Shown here one piece after another: positions 33,325-42,202 of a stretch of DNA of 64,000 nucleotides. Every line of letters begins with the position of its first letter. Position 1 is the stretch's first letter. The DNA is taken from contig NZ_CP047897.1 of the NCBI RefSeq assembly GCF_009913235.1, forward strand, positions 4,277,001 to 4,341,000, read 5' to 3'. The stretch comes from Nibribacter ruber. GTDB lineage: Bacteria; Bacteroidota; Bacteroidia; Cytophagales; Hymenobacteraceae. The notes under the pieces were generated by a model, which worked only from the letters and a program-made list of their open reading frames with translations, did no database searches and was not told the DNA's origin. The position numbers were made by a program, and so were the translations under genes.

Positions 33325-35619
33325 ATGAGAAAACTTCTCCTTCCTGTTTTCCTGCTTTTTGCAATGACTGCCTTCGCCCAGAAACCACCCTTTGACTTGG
33401 TGCGCTGGGTGAATCCTATGATTGGGACCGCCAAAATGGGCCACACGTATCCCGGGGCTACGGCACCCTTCGGCATGGTGCAGCTGTCTCCAGACACCGA
33501 TACCATTCCATATGAGATGGGCGGCAAGTACAACAAAGACGTGTACAAGTACTGCGCCGGCTACCAATATGATGATCCTACCATTGTAGGCTTCAGCCAT
33601 ACACACTTCTCGGGCACCGGCCACTCAGATCTAGGTGATTTCCTGATCATGCCCACTACTGGCAAACTCCAACTGAACCCCGGTACCGAAGACAAGCCAG
33701 AAACCGGCTATCGCAGCAAATTCTCGCATAACAATGAGCGCGCTGAGGCGGCTTATTACAGCGTGCAGCTAGACGATCATAACATCAAAGCAGAACTGAC
33801 GGCCACTAACCGCGTGGGCATGCATCAGTACACTTTTCCAAAATCAGATGAGGCCCACATCATCCTGGACCTGATGCACGGCATCTACAACTATGAGGAC
33901 AAGAACACCTGGACGTTTGTGCGTATTGAGAACGACACGCTCATTACCGGCTACCGCATGACCAACGGCTGGGCCAGAACGCGCACCGTGTATTTTGCCA
34001 TGTCTTTCTCCAAACCGTTCACCAGTTACGGCAACAAAGACTACAGCAAAGCGCAAGTGTACAAAGGCTTCTGGCGCAAGTTTGACCAAACCAGGAACTT
34101 CCCCGAAATGGCCGGCAAACAGCTACGCGCCTACTTTGATTTCAAGACCGAAGAAGGGGAGAAAATCAAAATAAAATTTGCACTGTCACCGGTGAGTACG
34201 GCCGGGGCTTTGGCGAACATTCGTGCCGAGATTCCGCATTGGGATTTTGAGAAAGTGAAATATGAAAGCCAGGCCCAATGGAACAAAGAACTGGGTAAAG
34301 TGCGCGCCGTGCTGCCCACCAAGGATGACTACATCAACTTCTACACCGCGCTGTACCATACGTTCCTGGGACCCACCACTTACATGGACGTTGACAACCA
34401 GTACCGAGGCCTGGACCAGAACAACCACGTGGCCCAGGGCTTCACCAACTACACCACCTTCTCACTTTGGGACACGTACCGCGCCCTGCACCCCTGGTTT
34501 AACATTGTACAGCCCAAACGCAACGCCGACATGGTCAGCTCCATGCTGGCACACTATGACCAGAGCGTGCACAACATGTTGCCGGTCTGGTCGCACCACG
34601 CCAATGAGAACTGGTGCATGATTGGCTACCACAGCGTGTCGGTGATTGCAGATGCGATTATAAAAGGTACGTACACCGGCGATGCCAACCGCGCTCTGGA
34701 TGCCTGCGTGGCCACCGCCCGCCAAGGCTATTACGACGGCCTTCAATACTACATGCAACTAGGCTACGTCCCCGAAGACAAGAACGGTTCCTCTGTCTCC
34801 AAGACGCTGGAGTACGCTTATGATGACTGGTGCATTGCCCAGATAGCGCAAAAGTTAAATCGTCAGGACGTGTACCAGGAGTTCAGCAAACGCGCCCAGA
34901 ACTGGAAAAATGTGTATGACAAGAACATCGGGTATATGCGTCCTAAACTGAGCGACGGAACGTTCAAGAACGAGTTTGACGTCTTGAGCACCCACAACCA
35001 GGGCTTCATAGAAGGCAACGCCTGGAACTACAGTCTCTACGTACCGCATGCCCCAACAGAGATGATACAAGTGATGGGCGGCAACAAGAAATTTGTACCG
35101 CACCTGGACTCACTCTTCACCATGCACCTCCCAGATGAGTTTTTTGCGGATACCGAGGACATCACCCGCGAAGGCATCATTGGCAACTACGTACACGGCA
35201 ACGAGCCTGCGCACCACGTAGCCTACCTCTACAACTGGACCAATCAGCCCTGGAAAACGCAGGAACGCGTGCGCATGATTTTGAAAAAGCAGTACCACCC
35301 CACCGTTGACGGCCTTGGCGGAAACGATGACTGCGGCCAGATGAGCGCGTGGTATTTGTTCAGCTCCCTCGGGTTCTATCCCGTAGCTCCCGGTTCTGAG
35401 CAATATGCCTTGGGTAGCCCCGCCGTGAAAGAGGCGACGGTGCAATTGGAGAACGGCAAGACCTTCACCATTGAGGCCAAAAACCAAAGCGATAAGAACG
35501 TGTACGTGCAGAAAGTGGAGCTCAACGGCAAAACCCTCACGCAGCCATTCCTGAACCACGCAGACCTGGCCAACGGCGGGAAGTTGACGTTCTACATGAG
35601 CAGTAAGGCGAAGAAGTAA
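33325..35619 (+). CDS. GH92 alpha-mannosidase, secreted
   Basis: A 764-residue exported glycoside hydrolase of family 92, calcium-dependent exo-acting alpha-mannosidases that attack N-glycan or yeast mannan side chains. A signal peptide (MRKLLLPVFLLFAMTAFAQ) leads to the beta-sandwich domain (PMIGTAKMGHTYPGATAPFG) and an (alpha/alpha)6 barrel with SLWDTYRALHPWF, HGNEPAHHVAYLYNW and GQMSAWYLFSSLGFYP. The presumed general acid is E627 in HGNEP, present here and replaced by Gln in the second GH92 of the window. No SusC/SusD pair adjoins it, so it is not in a classic polysaccharide utilisation locus. ATG at 33325 follows the promoter. Confidence 0.93.
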   Translation: MRKLLLPVFLLFAMTAFAQKPPFDLVRWVNPMIGTAKMGHTYPGATAPFGMVQLSPDTDTIPYEMGGKYNKDVYKYCAGYQYDDPTIVGFSHTHFSGTGHSDLGDFLIMPTTGKLQLNPGTEDKPETGYRSKFSHNNERAEAAYYSVQLDDHNIKAELTATNRVGMHQYTFPKSDEAHIILDLMHGIYNYEDKNTWTFVRIENDTLITGYRMTNGWARTRTVYFAMSFSKPFTSYGNKDYSKAQVYKGFWRKFDQTRNFPEMAGKQLRAYFDFKTEEGEKIKIKFALSPVSTAGALANIRAEIPHWDFEKVKYESQAQWNKELGKVRAVLPTKDDYINFYTALYHTFLGPTTYMDVDNQYRGLDQNNHVAQGFTNYTTFSLWDTYRALHPWFNIVQPKRNADMVSSMLAHYDQSVHNMLPVWSHHANENWCMIGYHSVSVIADAIIKGTYTGDANRALDACVATARQGYYDGLQYYMQLGYVPEDKNGSSVSKTLEYAYDDWCIAQIAQKLNRQDVYQEFSKRAQNWKNVYDKNIGYMRPKLSDGTFKNEFDVLSTHNQGFIEGNAWNYSLYVPHAPTEMIQVMGGNKKFVPHLDSLFTMHLPDEFFADTEDITREGIIGNYVHGNEPAHHVAYLYNWTNQPWKTQERVRMILKKQYHPTVDGLGGNDDCGQMSAWYLFSSLGFYPVAPGSEQYALGSPAVKEATVQLENGKTFTIEAKNQSDKNVYVQKVELNGKTLTQPFLNHADLANGGKLTFYMSSKAKK

Positions 35620-35638
35620 ACAAATCATAGCAAGAGAA

Positions 35639-35689
35639 AAAGCCCGTTCACGCCATTTGCCAAGGTGGTGCGAACGGGCTCTTTTTTTC
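35639..35689 (+). terminator. Bidirectional terminator between GH92 and the 35719 gene
   Basis: AGCCCGTTC and GAACGGGCT stem with inner CGCCA/TGGTG pairing, followed by a T7 tract; A-rich on the other side, so it may serve both convergent genes. Confidence 0.9.
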
Positions 35690-35718
35690 TTGGGTATGAA
35701 CCGATGATGACTTCCCGG

Positions 35719-36204
35719 TTAGAACTTCAGATGAAAGCCTAACCCATTACCCATAAAGCCTAGTTTCATATCCAGCTTCGGGAGGGATGATTCTAACTGC
35801 CCACTATTGTAAAGATGCACGGCTTTGGTGGCATGCTTCGCGTAGGAAGAAGAAAACTTAAACCCTACCGCCACAATTCCCACGCCCGTACCTGCCATTG
35901 CCCATCTTTTCCCTCCGTCCATGGATGTGGCCAATAGAGGCCAGGCTATCAATAGACCGCCCACAGTGCTGAAAAAGACAGTGCCCGTTCCTCCTTTTTT
36001 ATAAGCCAGTTGCATCTGCTCATGCGCCGCCGGGTTTGATTGTGTAATTTCTAGCAATTCCTTTGGACTTAGGCTCTTGCCATTCTGAAGAAAGACCGTA
36101 GAAAAACCTTTCTTAATCTGAATACTATCCACAGGCGCTTGAGTCTGCGCAAACAATTGGCAGGTGAATAGCAAAGAAATACAAAGTATGAAAAGTGTTT
36201 TCAT
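35719..36204 (-). CDS. Hypothetical exported membrane protein, 161 aa
   Basis: A 161-residue protein with a signal peptide (MKTLFILCISLLFTCQLFAQ). The mature part has a helical segment with KELLEITQSNPAAHEQMQLAYKKG, then two hydrophobic glycine-rich stretches (GTVFFSTVGGLLIAWPLLAT and WAMAGTGVGIVAVGFKFSSS), and a beta-like tail ending in F (LKLGFMGNGLGFHLKF). The pattern is common among small envelope proteins of Cytophagales, but I cannot name a family. It converges on the GH92 gene through a shared terminator and is divergent from apbE. Function unknown. Confidence 0.7.
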   Translation of the reverse strand: MKTLFILCISLLFTCQLFAQTQAPVDSIQIKKGFSTVFLQNGKSLSPKELLEITQSNPAAHEQMQLAYKKGGTGTVFFSTVGGLLIAWPLLATSMDGGKRWAMAGTGVGIVAVGFKFSSSYAKHATKAVHLYNSGQLESSLPKLDMKLGFMGNGLGFHLKF

Positions 36205-36342
36205 TCAGGAATCAGGGTTAAGGAAATGGAGAAAGCCTTGCTTGAAATGGGTATGTCTAAGGTATATTTTTATTCGCTGAAATAAGGATTGTCATCACTT
36301 CCTGCTTGATAATTCCTTCATTAATCCATAAAAAGAAGAGTA

Positions 36343-36384
36343 TTCGTTTTTGGCGTGTTTTCTAAGAAATAGCCCAAAAACGAA
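36343..36384. repeat. Dispersed palindrome (family A)
   Basis: TTCGTTTTTGGCGTG and AGCCCAAAAACGAA, with TTTTCTAAGAAAT at the centre. It sits between divergent genes. Confidence 0.88.
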
Positions 36385-36475
36385 GGATGTTGTATGCTTT
36401 ATAGGTAAAAACCGCTTATCAACGTTAGGGGCGTGTAGGCAATAGAGACTCACTAAAATTGCCGAAATTTGTAGC

Positions 36476-37468
36476 ATGAAAAGAGTTGCCCTTCTTGTTC
36501 TGATATTGTTCAATTTCACTGCCAACGCCCAGGTGCTCCGGAAACGCCCGGTCACCTTGATGGGCAGCCGGTTTGACATCACCATCGTGGCGAAGGATTC
36601 TCTGACGGCCGAAAAGAGCATTGACGCCGTAATTGCAGAAGTGACCCGCATTGAATACTTAATCTCGGACTGGAAACCAGAGACGCAGATTTCTGAGGTG
36701 AACCGCATGGCCGGCATTGCCCCCGTGAAAGTAACCCCTGAGGTGTTTGCCTTAACCGAGCGCGCTCTCTGCTTATCCAAAATAACCAAAGGCGCCTTTG
36801 ACATCAGCTTCGCGGCTATGGACCGCATCTGGAAATTTGACGGCTCCATGGAAGAAATGCCTAGCCCAGAGGCAGTCAAGAAATCGGTGGAGAAGGTAGG
36901 CTATCAAAACATCGTCCTAGACAAAAAGAACTCCACCATTTATCTCAGGAAGAAGGGCATGAAGATTGGCTTCGGGGCGCTGGGCGAAGGCTACGCCACT
37001 GACCGTTGCCGCGACCTCATGCTGGCCCGCGGCATTCCTGCCGGCATTGTGAACGGCTCCGGCGACATGAGTACCTGGGGCCAGCAACCCGATGGCTCTG
37101 ACTGGATGATTGGCATCACCAACCCGGTGGACAGAGACAGCCTGTTTGCCGTGGTTCCGCTTAAGCAAAGCGCCGTAGTCACCTCTGGTAGTTATGAAAA
37201 GTTTGTAGAATTCAACGGCAAGCGCTATTCTCATATCATCAACCCGGCCACCGGTTATCCATCCACCGGCCTCACCAGCGTCACCGTTTTTGGCCCCAGC
37301 GCCGAGGTAGCCAACGGCTTCAGTACCTCCATCATGGTACTAGGCAAAATGAAGGGTCTGAAACTTTTGAAGAAATACCCTGCCTATAGCTGCATCATGA
37401 TCACTGATGACGGGGAAGTGGTGGCGTCTCCTAATTTGGATATGAGTCAGTTTGTACCAGAGCAGTAG
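36476..37468 (+). CDS. apbE: FAD:protein FMN transferase (ApbE)
   Basis: A 330-residue exported enzyme that attaches FMN from FAD to a Ser or Thr of extracytosolic redox proteins. A signal peptide ends near NFTANAQ; the mature protein has MGSRFDITIVAKD, the DISFAAMDRIWKF segment, GFGALGEGYATDRC, NGSGDMSTWG and the highly conserved HIINPATGYPSTGL, and a metal-site region that reads VANGFSTSIMVLG where DALST-like sequence is usual. It converges on the operon for a PepSY flavoreductase and a DUF2271 protein that carries an SAITGAS motif, its likely substrate. A GAAATTTG hexamer-like -7 element (36464-36471) ends four bases before the ATG. Confidence 0.92.
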   Translation: MKRVALLVLILFNFTANAQVLRKRPVTLMGSRFDITIVAKDSLTAEKSIDAVIAEVTRIEYLISDWKPETQISEVNRMAGIAPVKVTPEVFALTERALCLSKITKGAFDISFAAMDRIWKFDGSMEEMPSPEAVKKSVEKVGYQNIVLDKKNSTIYLRKKGMKIGFGALGEGYATDRCRDLMLARGIPAGIVNGSGDMSTWGQQPDGSDWMIGITNPVDRDSLFAVVPLKQSAVVTSGSYEKFVEFNGKRYSHIINPATGYPSTGLTSVTVFGPSAEVANGFSTSIMVLGKMKGLKLLKKYPAYSCIMITDDGEVVASPNLDMSQFVPEQ

Positions 37469-37605
37469 GAACCATCTATTTAGTGTCTTTGCCGCGAGTC
37501 TTCAGACTCGCGACAGAATTAACGCATCTGAAGCCAAGCTCACCTGTTTCCATCCACTGCAAGAATCATTCAGTAATAGCCAGTAGGTAATTAACTCAAA
37601 CAATC

Positions 37606-37659
37606 GTGCATTCCGTTTTTGGCCTGTTTCCTAGAAAACAGGCCAAAAACGGAATGCAC
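37606..37659. repeat. Dispersed palindrome (family A), extended 24-base stem
   Basis: Perfect pairing from GTGCATTCCGTTTTTGG inwards through CCTGTTT, and the full complement ending CCAAAAACGGAATGCAC; the loop is about CCTAGA. It is the only strong hairpin between the convergent apbE and flavoreductase genes, so it may terminate both. Confidence 0.95.
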
Positions 37660-37668
37660 TGATGCCTT

Positions 37669-39864
37669 TTAATAGCAATCAGTGAGAAGTTGGCCCCTGG
37701 ATTGGTAATGGCTGAGGCTTTGCCCTAGTTTGGTTTGGCAGATGGTTTCCAGAAGGGCCGTCACGTCTTTTTGCATGGCCAGAGAGCCACAGATCATCAG
37801 GACGCCGCCGGTAGAAAGCATGTTGGCAATAAAGGTGGCATCGCGGTCAATCAAGTCACTTACATATTGTTTAGCTCCTTCGCGGGAGAAAGCTACTTGT
37901 AAGTAGGTGAGTCTTTGGGCTGACTGTTGCTCTTCTAAATAGCCTTGGTAGGTGCTGAAAGAGGCGCTGCTTCTAAAACCGCAATACAAATGAATAGCCG
38001 TTTTTGGGCTGTTTTGGCCAATCATGCCCAAAAACGGACCAATGCCAGTGCCGTTGGCAATCATAACCACTGCCGGCGCTTTCTTAGGGAAGTGGAAGTG
38101 CGGATTAGGCACCAGCTTGGCCTGAAGGGTTTGGCCGGGCGTGAGCCGGTGCAGGAAGCCAGAACCCAGGCCATTGGGGTGCAGGCGCACGCTCACTTGC
38201 AAGGCATTGTCCACCAAACCCACAGAATAGAGGCGTTCGCGGTGGTCGTTTTCTGGGTATACGGCCAGCAAATCTCCCGAGGTTACTTTAAGGCGTTTGG
38301 CCGGTTTTAACCGGACCAGGAAGGTGCCCTCCTCATGTTGCTGGGCCGTGGTGGCAGTCACGGTGAAGGTCTCCAGTTTTTGGGCGGGTACCTGTCTTAA
38401 TTCTGGCAATACCATGAGGGGCAGGCCCGCTTGGGAAGACCAGGCCTCGGCCCACAAGGAGAATTCCTGCGGCGACCGGTCATTGACGGTATGCACGTCT
38501 ACCAGCGCCGTGGCCCAGGGCTGCTGAGACAGGGCTTGGTGCACCTCAAAGGCGAACTGACAGAAATCTGGATAAGCCTTTGAACCGAAGCCCACTACCG
38601 AGAACTGAACCGGCTGCGCTTGCGGTACCGATTGCACTAACGTGGCAAACTTTTTAGCGTTGGTGGGCGCATCGCCTAGGCCATAGGTAGCGGTAAAAAC
38701 TAGGATATGTTCTGCCTTGGGGTAAGTGGTGTACTGGTTAAGCTCGGCTAAGAATGGTTTCTTTCCTTGTTTTAATAGCTGCCGGTAAACTGCCTGGGCG
38801 AAGTGAAACGTGCTGCCGTTCTCTGAGCCTACCAGCAAAATGAAGCGGGCCTCTTTGGCCGGGTACTTGTTCTTGATTCGGTTGGCTCTGCGTTTGAACG
38901 TGATGGCAAAACCCGAGTAGATAAAGAAGAGAATGTTGCCAGACGCTACCAGCAGAATAATAGCCCAAACAATAGACGTTCTACCGGTGTGCAGATCTAG
39001 GCTCAGCGTGGTGAGTTTTTGGGTGGTTGGGTAGCGTACCTCGCTTAAAATATCTCCTGTGATTTGGTTGACCGCCACTTCGCGGTCTTTTAGTTGGAGG
39101 GTGAAGTAATCCTCGGGGTCTTCAGAGAAAGGAAATTCAATAGACTCCACCTCCGCCATGGAAATATCCTGGAAGACAGCCATCTCGGCAAGAGGCTTGG
39201 CCGGACCTGTTTTAATGGCGTCAAAGTCCACCTGGGTAGAGACTTGTTCGCTTTTGATGAGTTCAAACCGCTCCAGTGACAGATAGGTGCCGGTCAAGGC
39301 TAGGATGAAAATAGGAATAAGAGACAATCTGCCCAGCACCACGTGGTAATACTGCGCGAAGCTGTCTTTGACAATGCTGGTGAAGAATCGTTTAATGCCT
39401 CGCTGCCGCTGGATGATGAGAATGGTGCCGGAAATGGTGATGAGCAGGAGCAGGAAAGCAGTGAGCCCTACGAAAAAGCGACCCATTCCTTTCAGGAAGA
39501 GGGAGCGGTGCAGGTCGGTGACCCACAAGAAGAATTCGCTTTGTTTTTGGGGAGTGCCCAGAATTTCGCCGGTCTTGGGGTTGACGTAGGCTTCTACGGT
39601 TTCGCCTGAGGCATCGCTTCCTTTTAACAAAACAAACTGGTGCGCGTCTACGCTAATCTCCGTGATTTCTGGGTACCGCTTTTGCAGGACTGGCAGGGAT
39701 TGTGCCAGGGTGAGTTGTTCAACGCCGTCTACGCGGTAGGGCTGCGTTTTTTTAGCAATGGGCTCAAAGGCCAGAAGAATGCCCGTGACCGAGGCTAAGG
39801 TCAATAAAAGAAAAGAAGATACAGCCAGGGCTAAGTGGCTGTATCTCCAGATGGATATGGTCAT
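37669..39864 (-). CDS. PepSY-flavodoxin-reductase fusion (membrane NADPH flavoreductase)
   Basis: A 731-residue membrane protein. The N-terminal PepSY/PepSY_TM part has hydrophobic segments near residues 10-33, 130-155, 185-205 and 300-330. A flavodoxin domain follows (about 345-490, LVGSENGSTFHFAQAVY, FTATYGLGDAPTNAKKF), then a sulfite-reductase-like FAD domain (ERLYSVGLV) and an NADPH domain (VMIANGTGIGPFLGMIG) ending in a Tyr. It should move electrons from cytosolic NADPH through FAD and FMN across the membrane, probably to a flavinylated or haem partner outside. It is third in an operon with DUF2271 (14-base gap) and ankyrin genes. Residues 610-622 are encoded by a family A-like palindrome. 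Confidence 0.9.
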   Translation of the reverse strand: MTISIWRYSHLALAVSSFLLLTLASVTGILLAFEPIAKKTQPYRVDGVEQLTLAQSLPVLQKRYPEITEISVDAHQFVLLKGSDASGETVEAYVNPKTGEILGTPQKQSEFFLWVTDLHRSLFLKGMGRFFVGLTAFLLLLITISGTILIIQRQRGIKRFFTSIVKDSFAQYYHVVLGRLSLIPIFILALTGTYLSLERFELIKSEQVSTQVDFDAIKTGPAKPLAEMAVFQDISMAEVESIEFPFSEDPEDYFTLQLKDREVAVNQITGDILSEVRYPTTQKLTTLSLDLHTGRTSIVWAIILLVASGNILFFIYSGFAITFKRRANRIKNKYPAKEARFILLVGSENGSTFHFAQAVYRQLLKQGKKPFLAELNQYTTYPKAEHILVFTATYGLGDAPTNAKKFATLVQSVPQAQPVQFSVVGFGSKAYPDFCQFAFEVHQALSQQPWATALVDVHTVNDRSPQEFSLWAEAWSSQAGLPLMVLPELRQVPAQKLETFTVTATTAQQHEEGTFLVRLKPAKRLKVTSGDLLAVYPENDHRERLYSVGLVDNALQVSVRLHPNGLGSGFLHRLTPGQTLQAKLVPNPHFHFPKKAPAVVMIANGTGIGPFLGMIGQNSPKTAIHLYCGFRSSASFSTYQGYLEEQQSAQRLTYLQVAFSREGAKQYVSDLIDRDATFIANMLSTGGVLMICGSLAMQKDVTALLETICQTKLGQSLSHYQSRGQLLTDCY
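37998..38037. repeat. Family A palindrome inside a coding region
   Basis: CCGTTTTTGGGCTGTTTTGG and its near-complement ending ATGCCCAAAAACGG lie within the flavoreductase gene and encode PFLGMIGQNSPKTA in the sense frame. Confidence 0.75.
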
Positions 39865-39878
39865 GGAAACGGGTTAGA

Positions 39879-40361
39879 TCAATTGCCGCTGAAACGCACG
39901 TACCGGATAAAGCCGGTACCTTCATTCTTAGCCGACAGGCTAGCGGTGGTCAAGGGAATCTCCAGGTCTTTCACGTAGTATTCCTTGTCTTCTACGGCGG
40001 TCTCAAAACGGAGCTTGTAACCGGCATTTACCTTAGAGTCTTCCAAGTCAAAGGTGGTAATGCTTCGGTCGCCGCCGGCCACAGACGCGCCGGTGATGGC
40101 ACTAATGTTGGCCTTCTTTTTAGCCTGAAACTTGTGCCACTCTTTTAAGCTGGTGTACCATTTCTTGTCGGGGCCCATCACGTACAGGGTTTTCTCGTAC
40201 TGGCCCTTCGGGTTGATGAGGGAGACCACTATGTAAGCACCTTCGCCCACGTAGTTAGACATCTGCAACATACACTTGTACTTGGTGGTTTGCGCCGGTG
40301 CCTGGAACGAAAAAAGACCCAGCACCATGGCTACCAGACACACTCTCAAAATCAACTTCAT
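39879..40361 (-). CDS. DUF2271 protein, probable flavinylation target
   Basis: A 160-residue exported protein. A signal peptide (ending FQAPAQ) precedes a beta-rich DUF2271 domain, with YIVVSLINPKGQYEKTLYVMG and the C-terminal FIRYVRFSGN. Residues 87-93 read SAITGAS, close to the [ST]GA[TS] sites to which ApbE links FMN; S93 would be the modified residue. DUF2271 proteins commonly occur beside ApbE and PepSY reductases, which fits this operon: ankyrin gene 4 bases upstream, flavoreductase 14 bases downstream, apbE facing. The likely role is a periplasmic electron carrier. FMN attachment is inferred, not shown. Confidence 0.85.
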   Translation of the reverse strand: MKLILRVCLVAMVLGLFSFQAPAQTTKYKCMLQMSNYVGEGAYIVVSLINPKGQYEKTLYVMGPDKKWYTSLKEWHKFQAKKKANISAITGASVAGGDRSITTFDLEDSKVNAGYKLRFETAVEDKEYYVKDLEIPLTTASLSAKNEGTGFIRYVRFSGN

Positions 40362-40365
40362 CTTC

Positions 40366-41871
40366 TTATTTTAAGAAATCAACAGATACTTTATTCTTGG
40401 TGAGAAGCTCGTTCTCCTTGGCCAGTGAATAGGCCGTCTCGTCAAACTCAGTGGCTATGCTTTTCTGCGCGCCAAGGGAGAGAAGGTACTTTAACAGAAC
40501 ATCGTCTTTAGACAACATGGCCGCTTTGTGTAAGGCCGTCATGCCTTCTTTGTTCTTAGCGTTCACGTCAATCTTAAGAGGCTCTAATCGCTTCAATAAA
40601 GCCAAATCATTTTTGGTCACTGCGGCGTGGTACAAGGTGCTTCCATCTTTCTGAGGAGCGGCAAAGTTCAAGCCTTTGGCCTGTAGGGAGGCCATTTTCG
40701 TGCCAAAGTCGTCCTGGGCTGAAGTAGGAGTGGCAGGCGCCGCGCCTGGTCTGGCAGGAGTGTAGGACTGAATAAGGTAATAGGCCAGGTTATTGCCGTC
40801 TTTGTCCAGCACGTTCACGTTGGCGCCTTTGGCCAGAAGCATGTTCACTACTTCTTGGGAGCTGGATTTTACCGCTAGCGTAAGGGCAGATTCGCCTTTG
40901 GCATTCACAGCGTTGATGTTCTGTACCTTGGGTAGCAACAATTCCAGCAAGGCCGCATCTTTGCCCGCAGCGGCGTATAGGAAGGCCGTGCTGCCCTCTT
41001 TGTCTGCTTTGTTCGCGTCTACGCCTTTGGCCAGGAAGTATTTAACCAGTTCGGTTTGGTTGGGTCTGCGCACCAGGGCGTGTAAGACGGTTTCGCCGTT
41101 GCTGTCTGTAAAGGTGGGGTTCAGCTTCAAATCCTCTACCAGATACTGGAAGACCTCCAGAGTGTTGGAACCTCGGCGGGAGCCCTGTGCGGCCATAATG
41201 AGGGCATTGTCATTGTACTTCACGCCTTTTTGCAACAATGACTTTAAGAAGGCCACGTCGGCCGTCTTGGCGGCGTAGTTGAAGGCTGTGTTGCCATTGG
41301 CGTCTACGTCTTTTAGAGATAGTCCTTTGGTGCCGAAGTAGTTGGAAAGCGCCAGGTCTTTGTCATTGGCAATGCCCAGCAAGAGTAGGTTGGCGCCGTC
41401 TTTGTATTTTTTCTTGGGGTCTAGACCCGCCTTGAAGAAAGCCTCATATACGCTTGGGTTGGTTTGTCCGCCGTTGGCCGCGAAGGCGATGGGCGAGTTG
41501 CCGTTGCTGTCCTGGGCATTGACATCGGCACCCTTGGCCAATAAGTACTGCACCAGTTCTACGTTTCCGCGGTTGGCGGCCCAGTGCAGGTAAATGCGGC
41601 CGTCATGGGTGAGCTTGTTCACACTGTTGCCCGGCTGCTCCACCAGAAACTTGATGGTAGGCACCGGCGCGTCATTGTTAATGGCCAGAGTGGCTGGGTC
41701 AAAATTACCCGCGTTTGGCGTGCTGGCGCTGTTGCCTTTGGCTATTTCTGCTTGCACGGTGGCTACGTCTGGGTTAGACTTCCAGAAAGACTGCTCTAAA
41801 AGGGTGTTCTTTTGCTGTGCCTGTACGCTGAAGCACGCCAGAAAAAGAGGAACTAGCAATAGTTTTTTCAT
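40366..41871 (-). CDS. Secreted ankyrin-repeat protein
   Basis: A 501-residue protein with a signal peptide (MKKLLLVPLFLACFSVQAQQ) and about ten ankyrin repeats spanning roughly residues 70-490, for example DGRIYLHWAANRGNVELVQY, GETVLHALVRRPNQTELVKY and GMTALHKAAMLSKDDVLLKY. Ankyrin repeats mediate protein contacts; an exported one may scaffold or protect periplasmic redox proteins. It is the first gene of an operon with the DUF2271 protein and the flavoreductase. ATG at 41871 is chosen for the signal peptide; the longer frame from 41922 is not credible. A TATATTTG -7 element lies about 120 bases upstream. Confidence 0.88.
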   Translation of the reverse strand: MKKLLLVPLFLACFSVQAQQKNTLLEQSFWKSNPDVATVQAEIAKGNSASTPNAGNFDPATLAINNDAPVPTIKFLVEQPGNSVNKLTHDGRIYLHWAANRGNVELVQYLLAKGADVNAQDSNGNSPIAFAANGGQTNPSVYEAFFKAGLDPKKKYKDGANLLLLGIANDKDLALSNYFGTKGLSLKDVDANGNTAFNYAAKTADVAFLKSLLQKGVKYNDNALIMAAQGSRRGSNTLEVFQYLVEDLKLNPTFTDSNGETVLHALVRRPNQTELVKYFLAKGVDANKADKEGSTAFLYAAAGKDAALLELLLPKVQNINAVNAKGESALTLAVKSSSQEVVNMLLAKGANVNVLDKDGNNLAYYLIQSYTPARPGAAPATPTSAQDDFGTKMASLQAKGLNFAAPQKDGSTLYHAAVTKNDLALLKRLEPLKIDVNAKNKEGMTALHKAAMLSKDDVLLKYLLSLGAQKSIATEFDETAYSLAKENELLTKNKVSVDFLK

Positions 41872-41988
41872 GAGCCTGTTGTAAAGACGAATATATAATC
41901 TGTGGCTGTCGCTATCATGCAATGGCTAATGCCCTGAGAGGAAAACGCCAGCTTGGATTTATTATTTAGACTAATTTAAAATAATGCA

Positions 41989-41996
41989 CAAATATA
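41989..41996 (-). promoter_or_regulatory. -7 element for the ankyrin-DUF2271-flavoreductase operon
   Basis: On the minus strand TATATTTG, matching TAnnTTTG. It implies a leader of about 110 bases. No good TTG is seen 19-21 bases further upstream. The rest of 41997-42202 has no recognisable feature. Confidence 0.45.
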
Positions 41997-42202
41997 CTAG
42001 TTGACCGCAGATAACCATGTTCCTCCCTGAAATTTTAACAAGGATATGTGTAGAAGTTGAAAGGTTAGAGAGGATCGGAGAATGCAATGGTAAGAGCACG
42101 TATCATTGCATTAAATAGACAAAAGTATCTGCTCTTTAGTAAGTTGCATGAATCTGGCTTTGTAAGGGATTCTTGAAGTAGCAGCAGCAGAAAGGATAGC
42201 TA

